Origin: Bdellovibrionaceae bacterium UBA5009 | GTDB lineage: Bacteria; Bdellovibrionota; Bdellovibrionia; Bdellovibrionales; Bdellovibrionaceae | DNA: 19,479 nt | Direction of reading: 5' to 3' | Assembly: GCA_002396665.1 (NCBI GenBank) | Contig: DGYJ01000029.1 | Span: 36,281-55,759 of the forward strand | Shown: positions 1 to 7,244 of the stretch, one piece after another | How the letters are laid out: every line of letters starts with the position of its first letter | Position numbering within the stretch: the first letter of the stretch is position 1 | The notes under the pieces: model-generated | The model's input: only the letters and a program-made list of their open reading frames with translations | Database searches by the model: none | Told to the model about the DNA's origin: nothing | Position numbers and translations under genes: made by a program

Positions 1-1
1 G

Positions 2-985
2 TTTGGGGGTGGCTTTTTAGCTGAGGTCTGCCAAAAGTGGGAATCTTCTGCCATGCAAATGTCGGCCCTACGACCAGATGTTTATGTCAGTATTGTGCGT
101 ATCGGGATTGTTTTGGGTTCTGGCGGTGGGGCCCTAGATGCAATGCAGTTTCCGTTTCGGGTCGGAGTCGGCGGAAATTTATCAGACGGCCGCCAGTGGA
201 TGAGCTGGATTCATAAAGAGGATTTGTTGAAGGTATTTTTACATATTTTAAAGCAAGAAAGATCAATGATCTACAATGCTGTTGCACCATTCCCAGTTCA
301 AAATCGCGAATTTACAAAGTCACTATGCCAAGTTTTAGGTCGGCCACAAAATTTACCATTGCCAAAAATTGCCTTGAAAATATTTTTTGGAGAGATGTCG
401 GCCATGTTATTAGGGTCGCAAAAAGTGGACTGTAGAAATTTAAAATTAACAAATTTTTCATTTCGCTATCAAAACTTACAAGATGCCCTTGATGAAATTT
501 TTGCAAATGCTAAAAATGGAGAAGATGTCTTCGAGTCCTACCAGTACATTCCTGTACCAGTTGAAAATGTATTTCCATTTTTTGCTGAAGCTAAAAATCT
601 TGAAGAAATTACCCCACCACTTTTGCAATTTAAAATTGAAAAGGTTTCGGATGAAAGTCTTCGTGAAGGAAGCCTCATTGACTACAAGTTGAAAATTCAT
701 TATTTGCCTGTGAAATGGAAGACATTGATTAAAGAGTGGAGTCCTCCCTATAAGTTTGTCGATTTTCAATTGAAGGGTCCTTATCGGCTTTGGCATCATA
801 CCCACGAGTTTCAATCCCTTGGGCCAGGGACTTTAATGATTGATCGCGTTCGCTACCAACTTCCCTTTGGATATCTTGGTTGGCTAGTGGCCTCGCAATT
901 TGTGAAGTCCGATGTCGAAAAGATATTCAATTATAGACGAAAAATCGTCCAGGAAAAGTTTGCTGCAAATAAGAAGTTGTCTTAA
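2..985 (+). CDS. TIGR01777-type epimerase fused to a C-terminal SRPBCC domain (5' truncated)
   Basis: The reading frame is already open at the window edge, so only the C-terminal 327 residues are visible. An ATG at 53 lies inside the domain and is not the start. The first residues (GFLAEVCQKWE), then GRQWMSWIH near residues 59-67 and a DUF1731-like segment (FFGEMSAMLLGSQKV) are typical of the TIGR01777 family of NAD(P)-binding SDR-type epimerases; the Rossmann glycine motif would lie upstream. From about residue 177 a second domain begins (ESYQYIPVPVENVFPFF, then the PPLLQFKI region). It resembles SRPBCC/polyketide-cyclase-like ligand-binding domains, and it continues almost to the stop. Family members of this kind are often annotated as nucleoside-diphosphate-sugar epimerase or YfcH-like, but the substrate is not known. 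The next gene starts 9 bases downstream, so the two are probably co-transcribed. Confidence 0.88.
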   Translation, partial: FGGGFLAEVCQKWESSAMQMSALRPDVYVSIVRIGIVLGSGGGALDAMQFPFRVGVGGNLSDGRQWMSWIHKEDLLKVFLHILKQERSMIYNAVAPFPVQNREFTKSLCQVLGRPQNLPLPKIALKIFFGEMSAMLLGSQKVDCRNLKLTNFSFRYQNLQDALDEIFANAKNGEDVFESYQYIPVPVENVFPFFAEAKNLEEITPPLLQFKIEKVSDESLREGSLIDYKLKIHYLPVKWKTLIKEWSPPYKFVDFQLKGPYRLWHHTHEFQSLGPGTLMIDRVRYQLPFGYLGWLVASQFVKSDVEKIFNYRRKIVQEKFAANKKLS

Positions 986-994
986 AATAAAGAA

Positions 995-1450
995 ATGGCA
1001 GAAACGATCCCTTCCAATGAATCCCGAAACGAAAGTAAAATAATTGCTGCGCTGGCAGGGCGGGATCAAATTCAAATTGATTTAGCCACAAAAACTGTTC
1101 GCTTTGAGGGGTGCAAAGCTTTTTCTGAATTGGTGATTTTTAATAAAAATAATTATTCAAAGGATCCCCATCAGTGGCCATTGCCAAAAGGGACTACTCA
1201 CGCAGAGTTGTTGGTCAAAGAATTTTTATTAAAGCTGCAGGGGAATTGGAATCTACCCTATAAGCATGATGAAATTTGTCATTGTCGTTTAGTTTCCACT
1301 CAGACTGTGTTGGATGCGATAGCTGTTGGTGCGCATACTCCTGAAGTGGTTTCGCGTTGGACCACGGCTTCAACAGCCTGTGGGACTTGTCGGCCCGATG
1401 TCGAAAAACTTATTCAGTTCCGCCTGTCTGATCCGAACGATCCTCGATAA
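995..1450 (+). CDS. BFD-like [2Fe-2S]-binding protein with an N-terminal extension
   Basis: This 151-residue protein ends in a bacterioferritin-associated-ferredoxin-like (Fer2_BFD) domain. The likely cluster ligands are Cys95 and Cys97 (C-x-C) and Cys129 and Cys132 (C-x2-C), with the conserved helix and the ACGTCRPDVEKLI ending between and after them. The first 90 or so residues do not resemble BFD. They carry a lone Cys40 and a WPLPKGTTHAELLVKEF segment that looks conserved in style but that I cannot assign. BFD domains bind a [2Fe-2S] cluster and act in iron release from bacterioferritin or as cluster modules of larger enzymes; the partner here is unknown. The ribosome binding site is weak. 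The 3' end overlaps the convergent small BFD gene by 41 bp. Confidence 0.85.
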   Translation: MAETIPSNESRNESKIIAALAGRDQIQIDLATKTVRFEGCKAFSELVIFNKNNYSKDPHQWPLPKGTTHAELLVKEFLLKLQGNWNLPYKHDEICHCRLVSTQTVLDAIAVGAHTPEVVSRWTTASTACGTCRPDVEKLIQFRLSDPNDPR

Positions 1451-1661
1451 TTTTTTCTGGAAAAGTTCCATCTTTTAAATAGGAATCAAGAAGAGGCTTT
1501 AGTTTTCTTCTGCAGCTGCCTCCGCAGGGGCCGACCCCGGCGCTGGTGCAATCAAATATTTTATTTAATGTATCGCAACCTTCTCGAATAGATTTTTCAA
1601 TAACTTCTCGCGAAACATTATTGCATCTGCAAATGATTTCTTTGCGATGATTTTTTTTCAT
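1410..1661 (-). CDS. Small BFD-like [2Fe-2S]-binding protein
   Basis: This 83-residue protein is almost only a BFD-type [2Fe-2S] domain. The candidate ligands are Cys11 and Cys13 (CRC) and Cys46 and Cys50 (PCGGSC), with two further cysteines at 29 and 38. The second pair is spaced C-x3-C, unlike the C-x2-C of the neighbouring BFD protein. The family includes Bfd (iron release from bacterioferritin) and BFD cluster modules of nitrite reductases and oxidases. No bacterioferritin gene is visible here, so the role is open. The ATG overlaps the TGA of the upstream nrnA-like gene in an ATGA junction, implying translational coupling. The 3' end runs 41 bp into the convergent BFD gene on the other strand. 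Confidence 0.85.
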   Translation of the reverse strand: MKKNHRKEIICRCNNVSREVIEKSIREGCDTLNKIFDCTSAGVGPCGGSCRRKLKPLLDSYLKDGTFPEKIIEDRSDQTGGTE

Positions 1662-2653
1662 GACCCAGTTTTTTTGTGCCCGTCCAGGAGCAGTTTGAAC
1701 TCGTGAAGAATTTTGCTCTTCAGCTGATTGTAATCACCGACACAAAAAGCACCAGCAGCGGCTGGGTGTCCACCGCCACCTAGTTTCTCTGCGATTTCAA
1801 GCACGCGGTAGGATCCTTTGCTGCGAAAGGAGACTTTGTGATTGTCTGCCGAGTCCTCGCGTATCAGGGCTGCGGCTTGTAGGGTTTTGATATTCATAAT
1901 CATGTCTATAACATCGCGAGAATCATCAATATCAAGTCCGTTCTTTTCGAGTTCTGACTTTTGGATTTTGATCAAAGCAAATTGCTGATCGAAATGGTAT
2001 TCAATAGATTGTAGGGCTTGTGAAATGAATCGCATTTTCTCAACACTCTGTTGGCTAAGTAGGTTTTGATGAACAAGCAATGGATCAAATTTAAATTTCA
2101 AAAGTTCAGCGCAAATCAAATGGGATTGTGGCGAGCTTCTGACATAGCGAAAAAGTTGCGTGTCAAAAACAATGCTGGTGTAGAGGCAAATGGCTATTTT
2201 TTCATCAAGTAAAATTCCCAACTCTTTAATAAGATTGTAGGCGATTTCACCAGTGCTTGCGGCCGATGTTTGAATGTAGGAATGTCCGCCTGGAGTGGGG
2301 CCATTTTTAAGTGCAGGATGATGATCGATAAACAAAATTTTTGTGCCTGCTGATTTGAGTTCGTTAAACAAGGGTTGAATCATTCGCTCGTCGTTTGTAT
2401 CAAAAACAAGGGCTAGATCGTATTTCGATTTCAGGACAGGGTCTTTTTCATAAATTTGAGTGTCATGGATACCAGGCATGAAGTGATACTTTTTAGGTGT
2501 GGAGTCGATATTGATGACTTTAACTTTTTTTCCAAATTTTGAAAGGGCGTAAAATAGAGCCATCTGTGCGCCAAGCCCATCACCGTCAGCCTGTTTATGG
2601 GTGGTTAATACAATGTTTTGAGCAGCAAGAATTTCAGCGGTTAGGTTTTTCAA
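1658..2653 (-). CDS. nrnA: DHH/DHHA1 phosphoesterase, NrnA-like (nanoRNase / pAp phosphatase)
   Basis: This 331-residue protein has the full DHH layout: H19 with D23 and D25 (THKQADGDGLG), D85 (FDTND), D110-H111-H112, and D164 (TSIVFDTQLFR) as metal ligands. A DHHA1 domain follows, with the substrate-binding GGGGHPAAAG motif at about 292-301. Length and motifs match bacterial NrnA, a cytosolic Mn-dependent enzyme that degrades 2-5 nt RNAs from the 5' end and often dephosphorylates pAp. Related DHH proteins can instead cleave cyclic dinucleotides, so the exact substrate is inferred. The start codon is TTG; it is supported by an AGGAG Shine-Dalgarno 9 nt upstream (on the complement of 2654-2670) and by the absence of another in-frame start before the H19 motif. 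It is coupled to the downstream small BFD gene and divergent from greA. Confidence 0.92.
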   Translation of the reverse strand: MKNLTAEILAAQNIVLTTHKQADGDGLGAQMALFYALSKFGKKVKVINIDSTPKKYHFMPGIHDTQIYEKDPVLKSKYDLALVFDTNDERMIQPLFNELKSAGTKILFIDHHPALKNGPTPGGHSYIQTSAASTGEIAYNLIKELGILLDEKIAICLYTSIVFDTQLFRYVRSSPQSHLICAELLKFKFDPLLVHQNLLSQQSVEKMRFISQALQSIEYHFDQQFALIKIQKSELEKNGLDIDDSRDVIDMIMNIKTLQAAALIREDSADNHKVSFRSKGSYRVLEIAEKLGGGGHPAAAGAFCVGDYNQLKSKILHEFKLLLDGHKKTGS

Positions 2654-2677
2654 AGGGGCGAGCTCCTAGTGTTAAAG

Positions 2678-2704
2678 TCCCTAACTCTTCGGAATTATTA
2701 GGGA
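2678..2704. other. Inverted repeat in the nrnA/greA divergent promoter region
   Basis: A perfect 7-bp inverted repeat, TCCCTAA at 2678-2684 and TTAGGGA at 2698-2704, is separated by 13 bases that themselves contain a CTTCGG loop sequence. It lies about 25 bp upstream of the nrnA TTG and 109 bp upstream of the greA ATG. It could be an operator or a leader hairpin of the nrnA transcript. No clear sigma70 promoter could be placed next to it. Confidence 0.35.
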
Positions 2705-2812
2705 GCTTATTGAGTCGAGCTTTTTAAAATGCATCGCGTCTAAAGCTTCGACAGGTTGCGTTCATGGCCTTTCTTGGCTATAAATCTGTGCTTCCTTTTG
2801 GAGATTATACTT

Positions 2813-3316
2813 ATGACTGGTTCAAACGATTCTCAATCTCGTAACGATAAATTGCCCATGACTATTCGCGGGAAGCATATGCTTGAAGCCGAGCTTAAAA
2901 AGCTGCTCCTAGAAGAACGTCCAACGATCATTAAGGCTATCGAAGAGGCCAGAGCCCAGGGCGATATCAGTGAAAATGCTGAATATGAATCTGCAAAAGA
3001 AAGACAGGCTCACATTGAAGGCCGAATTGCTGATATTCAAGGCAAACTTTCTGGGGCCGAAGTTGTTGATGTTTCAATAATTAAGTCTGATCGTGTTGTT
3101 TTTGGAGCACATGTTAAAATCGTCGATACTGAAACGGAAGAAGAAATTTCCTATCAAATCGTTGGAGTTGATGAAGCCGATGTTAAAAAAGGCATGATTT
3201 CAATTCTGTCCCCGGTGGCCAGGGCTTTGATTGGAAAACGCAAGGGCGATATCGTCGTTGTTCAAAGCCCTAAGGGCGATCGCGAATACGAAATTATCGA
3301 GTTCAGTTTTAAATAA
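2813..3316 (+). CDS. greA: Transcription elongation factor GreA
   Basis: GreA rescues backtracked RNA polymerase by stimulating cleavage of the nascent transcript in the secondary channel. The 167-residue product has an N-terminal coiled-coil hairpin with the tip motif GDISENAEYESAKE, including acidic tip residues D51 and E54. It is followed by the FKBP-like C-terminal domain (ISILSPVARALIGKRKGD near residues 137-154). The length is close to the usual ~158 residues, with a short polar N-terminal addition before the KLPMT motif where most GreA proteins begin. The ATG at 2813 is chosen because a GGAG lies 9 nt upstream. A longer frame from a TTG at 2756 would add a hydrophobic lead without a ribosome binding site and is unlikely. 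Confidence 0.96.
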   Translation: MTGSNDSQSRNDKLPMTIRGKHMLEAELKKLLLEERPTIIKAIEEARAQGDISENAEYESAKERQAHIEGRIADIQGKLSGAEVVDVSIIKSDRVVFGAHVKIVDTETEEEISYQIVGVDEADVKKGMISILSPVARALIGKRKGDIVVVQSPKGDREYEIIEFSFK

Positions 3317-3319
3317 ATC

Positions 3320-3360
3320 ATTCTGAACTTGTTGAGCTTTTGTCTTAACTTGTTCAGAAT
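3320..3360. other. 9-bp inverted repeat with nested direct repeat between greA and the next gene
   Basis: ATTCTGAAC (3320-3328) and GTTCAGAAT (3352-3360) form a perfect 9-bp inverted repeat with a 23-base loop. The 8-base word AACTTGTT also occurs twice in the same orientation (from 3326 and from 3347). There is no T-run after the second arm, so this is not a standard intrinsic terminator. It ends 6 bases before the ATG of the following gene and could affect its translation. Confidence 0.4.
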
Positions 3361-3366
3361 AATCCT

Positions 3367-5331
3367 ATGTTATCCCGAAAAGAAAATTCTAAAAAATATG
3401 AACGACTGGTTGAGGATCAGCCGGGTCTTTTTATATTTTCATCAGGGCTTGTTTTGGCCCTTGTTTTTGGACTTTTATTTAGAAACTATTTTAACCCTCA
3501 AAGAATATATTCTGAAGTGATCAAGGCCTCGCAAAGAATGCACCCTTCGCTGGTTGTAGAAATTGGCTCGGCGGAACTCAGTCTTTCTGATCATGGCCTA
3601 CCAAGTTGGGCTATTTTAATTAAGGACATTAAGATCGAGTCCAGCGAGAAGTGCTGGGGGACTCCTGCATTAAATGTTGATCTTATCACTTTACCAATAT
3701 CTTGGATTCGTTGGATAGAAATAGGAAAACCCTTTGATGTTTTTCAAATCCACAATGCAGAGCTTGTCCTGCGAAACGAGATAAAAACTGGCTGCAATCC
3801 GCAAGCTGAATCTGGAATTGTAAAAAAAGAATCTTCATCTGGGCAAGCTGTAGTCCTTGTTCAGAAAGAAAGTCAGGCAGAATTAAGACAAAAAGATTTT
3901 GATGAGCTAAAATTAAAATCTTTATCAGTGCGATCCCCACAGTTAGGGAGTAGCTCTTTTGAGCTTGAAAATATATCTTTAATTGAAAAATCAATGGATC
4001 CCTATGTTGTCGTGCTGAAAGCATCGACACCTTTATTTCGAGATGCCCACGATTTTGATTATAGCACAAAGGCAGATCTGCAAATCGAATACAGCGATTT
4101 TCCTGAAAAGAAAATTCAATCCCATTTGATTGGTCAGTTTAGAGAAGGGCACTTTGCCATTCATTTGCAAAATAGAATTGAAGAAAATCTGTACACTGCA
4201 GATCTTGAGTTTAAACATTTGCCTTTAAGTAAAGTATTTTCTGTTTTTCATAAGTACAATTTTTTTGAAAATCTAAGTCCTAAGCAAGTTTGGCTTTCTA
4301 TGAAGGGGCGCTCCCAAGGTGTCTTTAAGGGGAAGGATGATTTTCAACTTGAAATTAAAGACTTTAATCTTGAAGGTGATGTCGGCACTGTTAAAACAGA
4401 TTTGATCGAAATCACAGGATTTAAGCCTTTTCACTTTAAACCTTTTTTGATGCAGACTCAGAATTTAGACTTTGAAAAAGTCTTGGATTTTTTTAAATCA
4501 AAAAAAGAGTTTCCAATGCTTGGAAACTTTGGACAATTTAGTGGGCGAATCGAACTTTTGCAAGCTGATGAATTTAGACTTTTTGGAAAGCACAAGATGC
4601 TCGAGTTTATATTTTCTAATAAAGGACAAAGGCAAATTCAGAGGGTAAAAGAAATGTCACTGGATATTGCTCGCAAGAAAAATAATGTTAATTTGAGCAT
4701 GAACCGCTTTGATCTTGAAGATGGTCAGTTTGATGGAGAAATAAATTTAAAAATTGATTTATTAAAAGCCCTCTACAAGTTGAATATCTTCGCAGGACGT
4801 TTCGAACTTAACCCACAAGTCCAGCGCCTCGTTTCTCAAGATAAAGAATTAGGGTCCCTTAAGGGTAATTTAGAGATTGTGACTCAAGACAATGAGCTTA
4901 AATCGGCGATTGGAAAACTTTCTTCGGATTCTTTGACAGTGGAAAAAATTCATTTTGAAAATCCTGAATTTGTAGTTAGAAGTGAAAAAAATAAGTTTTT
5001 ATTAAATGTAAAGTCGAAAAACTTTTCTGTTCCCAAGGAGATGATTCAAGGTGGGGTCTTGGCGCCAGTCATACCTGAATCTTGGCAAGAGGCAAATCTG
5101 GTCTATCTTCAAGGCTTAAATTCTGATTTTCAATTTAAAGATTCTACTGAACTGCATTGGAAAAATTTTAAAGCCCAGGTTTCAGGCGGAAGAGATACAG
5201 TTACAAGTGAAGGATTTTACAATAAAGAAATACTTTCTGGGCAGCTAATGCTTCAGGAGGATCGTCAAAAGAAAAAGTGGAAAATTGAAGGAACGCGAAA
5301 TGAACCTCAAATTACTGAATCAAATCACTGA
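3367..5331 (+). CDS. Large membrane-anchored protein, weakly AsmA-like
   Basis: This 654-residue protein begins with a short charged cytoplasmic segment and one transmembrane helix at about residues 20-38, followed by a very long region predicted to lie in the periplasm. That region is rich in alternating hydrophobic/polar stretches (for example VVEIGSAELSLSDHGLPSW and later LNLKID-type strands). This is the look of AsmA/TamB/GspN-like beta-rich proteins, which form elongated structures between the membranes and are implicated in lipid transport or outer-membrane assembly. I see no signature that fixes the family, so the AsmA link is a suggestion from architecture only. No convincing Shine-Dalgarno precedes the ATG. 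It overlaps the downstream phosphodiesterase gene by 32 bp, so the pair is probably one operon; both could act on lipids. Confidence 0.85.
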   Translation: MLSRKENSKKYERLVEDQPGLFIFSSGLVLALVFGLLFRNYFNPQRIYSEVIKASQRMHPSLVVEIGSAELSLSDHGLPSWAILIKDIKIESSEKCWGTPALNVDLITLPISWIRWIEIGKPFDVFQIHNAELVLRNEIKTGCNPQAESGIVKKESSSGQAVVLVQKESQAELRQKDFDELKLKSLSVRSPQLGSSSFELENISLIEKSMDPYVVVLKASTPLFRDAHDFDYSTKADLQIEYSDFPEKKIQSHLIGQFREGHFAIHLQNRIEENLYTADLEFKHLPLSKVFSVFHKYNFFENLSPKQVWLSMKGRSQGVFKGKDDFQLEIKDFNLEGDVGTVKTDLIEITGFKPFHFKPFLMQTQNLDFEKVLDFFKSKKEFPMLGNFGQFSGRIELLQADEFRLFGKHKMLEFIFSNKGQRQIQRVKEMSLDIARKKNNVNLSMNRFDLEDGQFDGEINLKIDLLKALYKLNIFAGRFELNPQVQRLVSQDKELGSLKGNLEIVTQDNELKSAIGKLSSDSLTVEKIHFENPEFVVRSEKNKFLLNVKSKNFSVPKEMIQGGVLAPVIPESWQEANLVYLQGLNSDFQFKDSTELHWKNFKAQVSGGRDTVTSEGFYNKEILSGQLMLQEDRQKKKWKIEGTRNEPQITESNH

Positions 5332-6082
5332 CCCTTTTTGGATTCTTAATTTTACAGAATTTCAGGTTTGGCCCGATGGTCATTTTGTGCTTCCAAAGTG
5401 GCAGGCTCATCGTGGTTATTGGGTGCAAGGTGCTGCAGAAAATTCAGTCCAAGCTTTTCGACAGGCCAAGGGTCAAGGTTATGAAATGTGTGAGCTGGAT
5501 GTCCAAATGACGAAGGACCTTGTTCCTGTCGTCTTCCACGATAAAGATTTAAAACGTCTTCACAATGATCAAAGAAAAATTTCTGAATGCAGTTTTGATG
5601 AATTCAAAAGCATAACTGGACTGTCAAGCCTTAAGGAAGTTCTTTTAGACAGTTCGCTAACACCGTATTTTAATGTAGAAATTAAATCTGCATTTTTTGC
5701 AAATGACCCCTTGGCCACATTGGTGGCCCAAGTTATCAAAGAAACAAAATCTGAAAATAGAGTTCTTATTTCAAGTTTTAATCCATGGTGTTTGGCGAAA
5801 ATAAAATCTCTTTTGCCAGAGGTTCCTAGAGCGCTCTTGGTTACTCAAGAGTCAGCCCGGTGGAATATGTACTACCTTCGTCGGATGTTAACAGCTCCTT
5901 TTGTTCAGCCGCATATTTTGCATCTTGATGAAAAAATGCTGAACGAAAAAACTATTCTTCGCCTTGGGCGTTCAAATATTCCCTATGCGGTCTGGACTGT
6001 AAATGATGAAAAAAAAGCCCAGAAGTTCCTGGACCTTGGCGCTAAGTCTATTATCACAGATAAATGTTTGCCTCATTTTTAA
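5300..6082 (+). CDS. Glycerophosphodiester phosphodiesterase (GDPD, UgpQ-like)
   Basis: GDPD enzymes hydrolyse glycerophosphodiesters such as deacylated phospholipid headgroups to glycerol-3-phosphate and an alcohol. The 260-residue protein shows the family motifs in order: H37-R38-G39, E47-N48, E65-x-D67, H80-D81, then NVEIK (E127, K129) and VWTVND near the C-terminus, on a TIM-barrel-sized chain. There is no signal peptide, so it should be cytosolic, as in UgpQ. The usual P before E-N is replaced (GAAENS), a minor difference. The ATG at 5300 has AAGGA 7 nt upstream; a TTG at 5285 would add five residues but lacks this spacing. The start lies inside the end of the preceding membrane-protein gene, suggesting coupled translation. 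Confidence 0.93.
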   Translation: MNLKLLNQITDPFWILNFTEFQVWPDGHFVLPKWQAHRGYWVQGAAENSVQAFRQAKGQGYEMCELDVQMTKDLVPVVFHDKDLKRLHNDQRKISECSFDEFKSITGLSSLKEVLLDSSLTPYFNVEIKSAFFANDPLATLVAQVIKETKSENRVLISSFNPWCLAKIKSLLPEVPRALLVTQESARWNMYYLRRMLTAPFVQPHILHLDEKMLNEKTILRLGRSNIPYAVWTVNDEKKAQKFLDLGAKSIITDKCLPHF

Positions 6083-6093
6083 TGAGACTTTTT
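6072..6093 (+). terminator. Possible intrinsic terminator after the GDPD gene
   Basis: CTCATT (6072-6077) and AATGAG (6081-6086) form a 6-bp stem with a TTT loop; five T follow after two bases (6089-6093). The stem overlaps the stop codon and is AT-rich, so strength is uncertain. The position, between the GDPD gene and the separate yceI-like gene, is what is expected of a terminator. Confidence 0.45.
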
Positions 6094-6136
6094 ATTAAAT
6101 CATCGCTAGCATATAGAAATAACTTAGGGGGTTCCT

Positions 6137-6691
6137 GTGTTGAAGTCTTTAGTTTTTATTTCATTCGTTTCATTTATTGCTTCTGTGTCTTTTGCAGAGT
6201 CATCAGTCAAAGTGGATTTTAAATTGTCACCTGCTGGTAAATTTCCTGCAGAATCAAGGGAAGTTAAAGGCAGTGCATATATGCAAGGGGATAAGGTTGT
6301 TGCAGATAATGTCGTATTGCCATTGAAGAGTTTGAATTCTGGAATTGGCTTACGGGATGAGCATATGAAAAATAAATATTTAAATACAGCTCAGTATCCA
6401 GATGCAGTTCTTGTTCACGGTGAAGGTCAGGGTGGTAAAGGTACTGGAAAGATTAAACTGCGCGGAATTGAAAAAGACATTCAGGGAACTTACACAATCA
6501 AAGGACAAGATGTGGTTGCTCAGTTTGAGGTTAAGCTTTCTGATTTTGGAATCTCGGGCATAAAATATATGGGAGTAGGTGTTAATGATACCGCCGTTGT
6601 TAGCGCAACGATTCCAATTAAAAAGGCAGAAGCTAGCTCGGCAAAGGTAGCTCCAAAGGCAGCCTCACCAAGCGCTCCTGCTAAGAAGTAA
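6137..6691 (+). CDS. Secreted YceI-family lipid-binding protein
   Basis: The 184-residue product starts with a Sec signal peptide (residues 1-20, cleavage likely after VSFA), followed by a YceI-like lipocalin-type domain. Recognisable segments include VDFKLSPAGKF, then SLNSGIGLRDEHMKNKYLNTAQYPDA, and at the end of the domain FEVKLSDFGI plus YMGVGVNDTAVV. YceI proteins are periplasmic beta-barrels that bind isoprenoid chains or other long lipids. After the domain there is a tail rich in Ala, Lys, Pro and Ser (about 25 residues) that is probably disordered. The start is GTG at 6137 with AGGGGG 5 nt upstream; the next codon, TTG at 6140, would have the more usual 8-nt spacing and is an equal candidate. 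It converges with the next gene, with only 38 bp between them and no clear terminator there. Confidence 0.9.
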   Translation: MLKSLVFISFVSFIASVSFAESSVKVDFKLSPAGKFPAESREVKGSAYMQGDKVVADNVVLPLKSLNSGIGLRDEHMKNKYLNTAQYPDAVLVHGEGQGGKGTGKIKLRGIEKDIQGTYTIKGQDVVAQFEVKLSDFGISGIKYMGVGVNDTAVVSATIPIKKAEASSAKVAPKAASPSAPAKK

Positions 6692-6729
6692 TTTTAAAAA
6701 AAAGAGTTCAAAATTAATTGTTTTTATAA

Positions 6730-7212
6730 CTATTCTTGTCCAGCATCTACGGATTCAGTAGATATCGAAGACTCTTCAGATTCTGAAGAGTCTTTTTGTT
6801 GAACAACGACCGGGACGCCTTCAGACTGTGTTTGAACTGATTGGGTCTGAGTTTGTTGATTTTTAGCAGGTAAATTTCTTACAACTCCGCTTTGATTTGA
6901 TATCTTAGTCACTTCTTGGGTTTGATTTTTTTGACCAGAATTTCCAGAAAGTTTTTTTAATTCAGAATCATAATACTTTTTTAGATCGTTAAGCTTAGTT
7001 TGGTATTCTTTTCTGATTTCATTCAATTTCTTCTGTTTGTTTTCAGTAACACAAGATTGGTATGTTTTTACGGCAACATCCTTTGCTTGTGATCTGCAGG
7101 ACAATTCAAAACTTGTTGTGTTCTCGTTACTTGTTGTTGCGGCAAAGCTGACTGTTTGAAGGCAAATAATTGAAGAAATGGTCAAAATACGTACGAATAA
7201 GTTTTTAGACAT
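6730..7212 (-). CDS. Small secreted coiled-coil protein of unknown function
   Basis: I do not recognise this family. The 160-residue product has a signal peptide (residues 1-24, ending VSFA). Next come a segment with two cysteines 15 apart (Cys39 and Cys54) that could form a disulfide, and a highly charged stretch at about 56-91 (KKLNEIRKEYQTKLNDLKKYY) that looks like a coiled coil. The tail is low-complexity and rich in Gln, Ser, Thr and Glu. The ATG at 7212 is chosen because the signal peptide begins there and GAGG lies 6-8 nt upstream; an earlier in-frame start at 7239 would place nine extra residues before the signal sequence. The ribosome binding site lies within a palindrome (7214-7229). 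Expression elements and function are unknown; the product is likely periplasmic or exported. Confidence 0.72.
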   Translation of the reverse strand: MSKNLFVRILTISSIICLQTVSFAATTSNENTTSFELSCRSQAKDVAVKTYQSCVTENKQKKLNEIRKEYQTKLNDLKKYYDSELKKLSGNSGQKNQTQEVTKISNQSGVVRNLPAKNQQTQTQSVQTQSEGVPVVVQQKDSSESEESSISTESVDAGQE

Positions 7213-7213
7213 A

Positions 7214-7229
7214 GAACACCTCGGTGTTC
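7214..7229. promoter_or_regulatory. Palindrome covering the Shine-Dalgarno of the small secreted protein gene
   Basis: GAACACC (7214-7220) and GGTGTTC (7223-7229) form a near-perfect palindrome with two bases between the arms. On the minus strand the GAGG ribosome binding site lies at the centre and right arm, and the ATG follows one base after. It could fold as a small hairpin that hides the site, or act as a repressor operator. Only the symmetry and position are seen; function is inferred. Confidence 0.4.
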
Positions 7230-7244
7230 CTACTATCAAGATTC

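Noticed and set aside
476..814. A 112-codon minus-strand frame inside the epimerase-SRPBCC gene
   Set aside because: It lies wholly within a well-supported coding gene and shows no domain.
2701..2730. TTGAGT and TAAAAT as a greA promoter
   Set aside because: The two hexamers are only 9 bases apart, too short for a sigma70 promoter.
2756..2812. A longer GreA start from TTG at 2756
   Set aside because: The added segment has no ribosome binding site and a hydrophobic lead foreign to GreA; the ATG at 2813 has GGAG at 9 nt.
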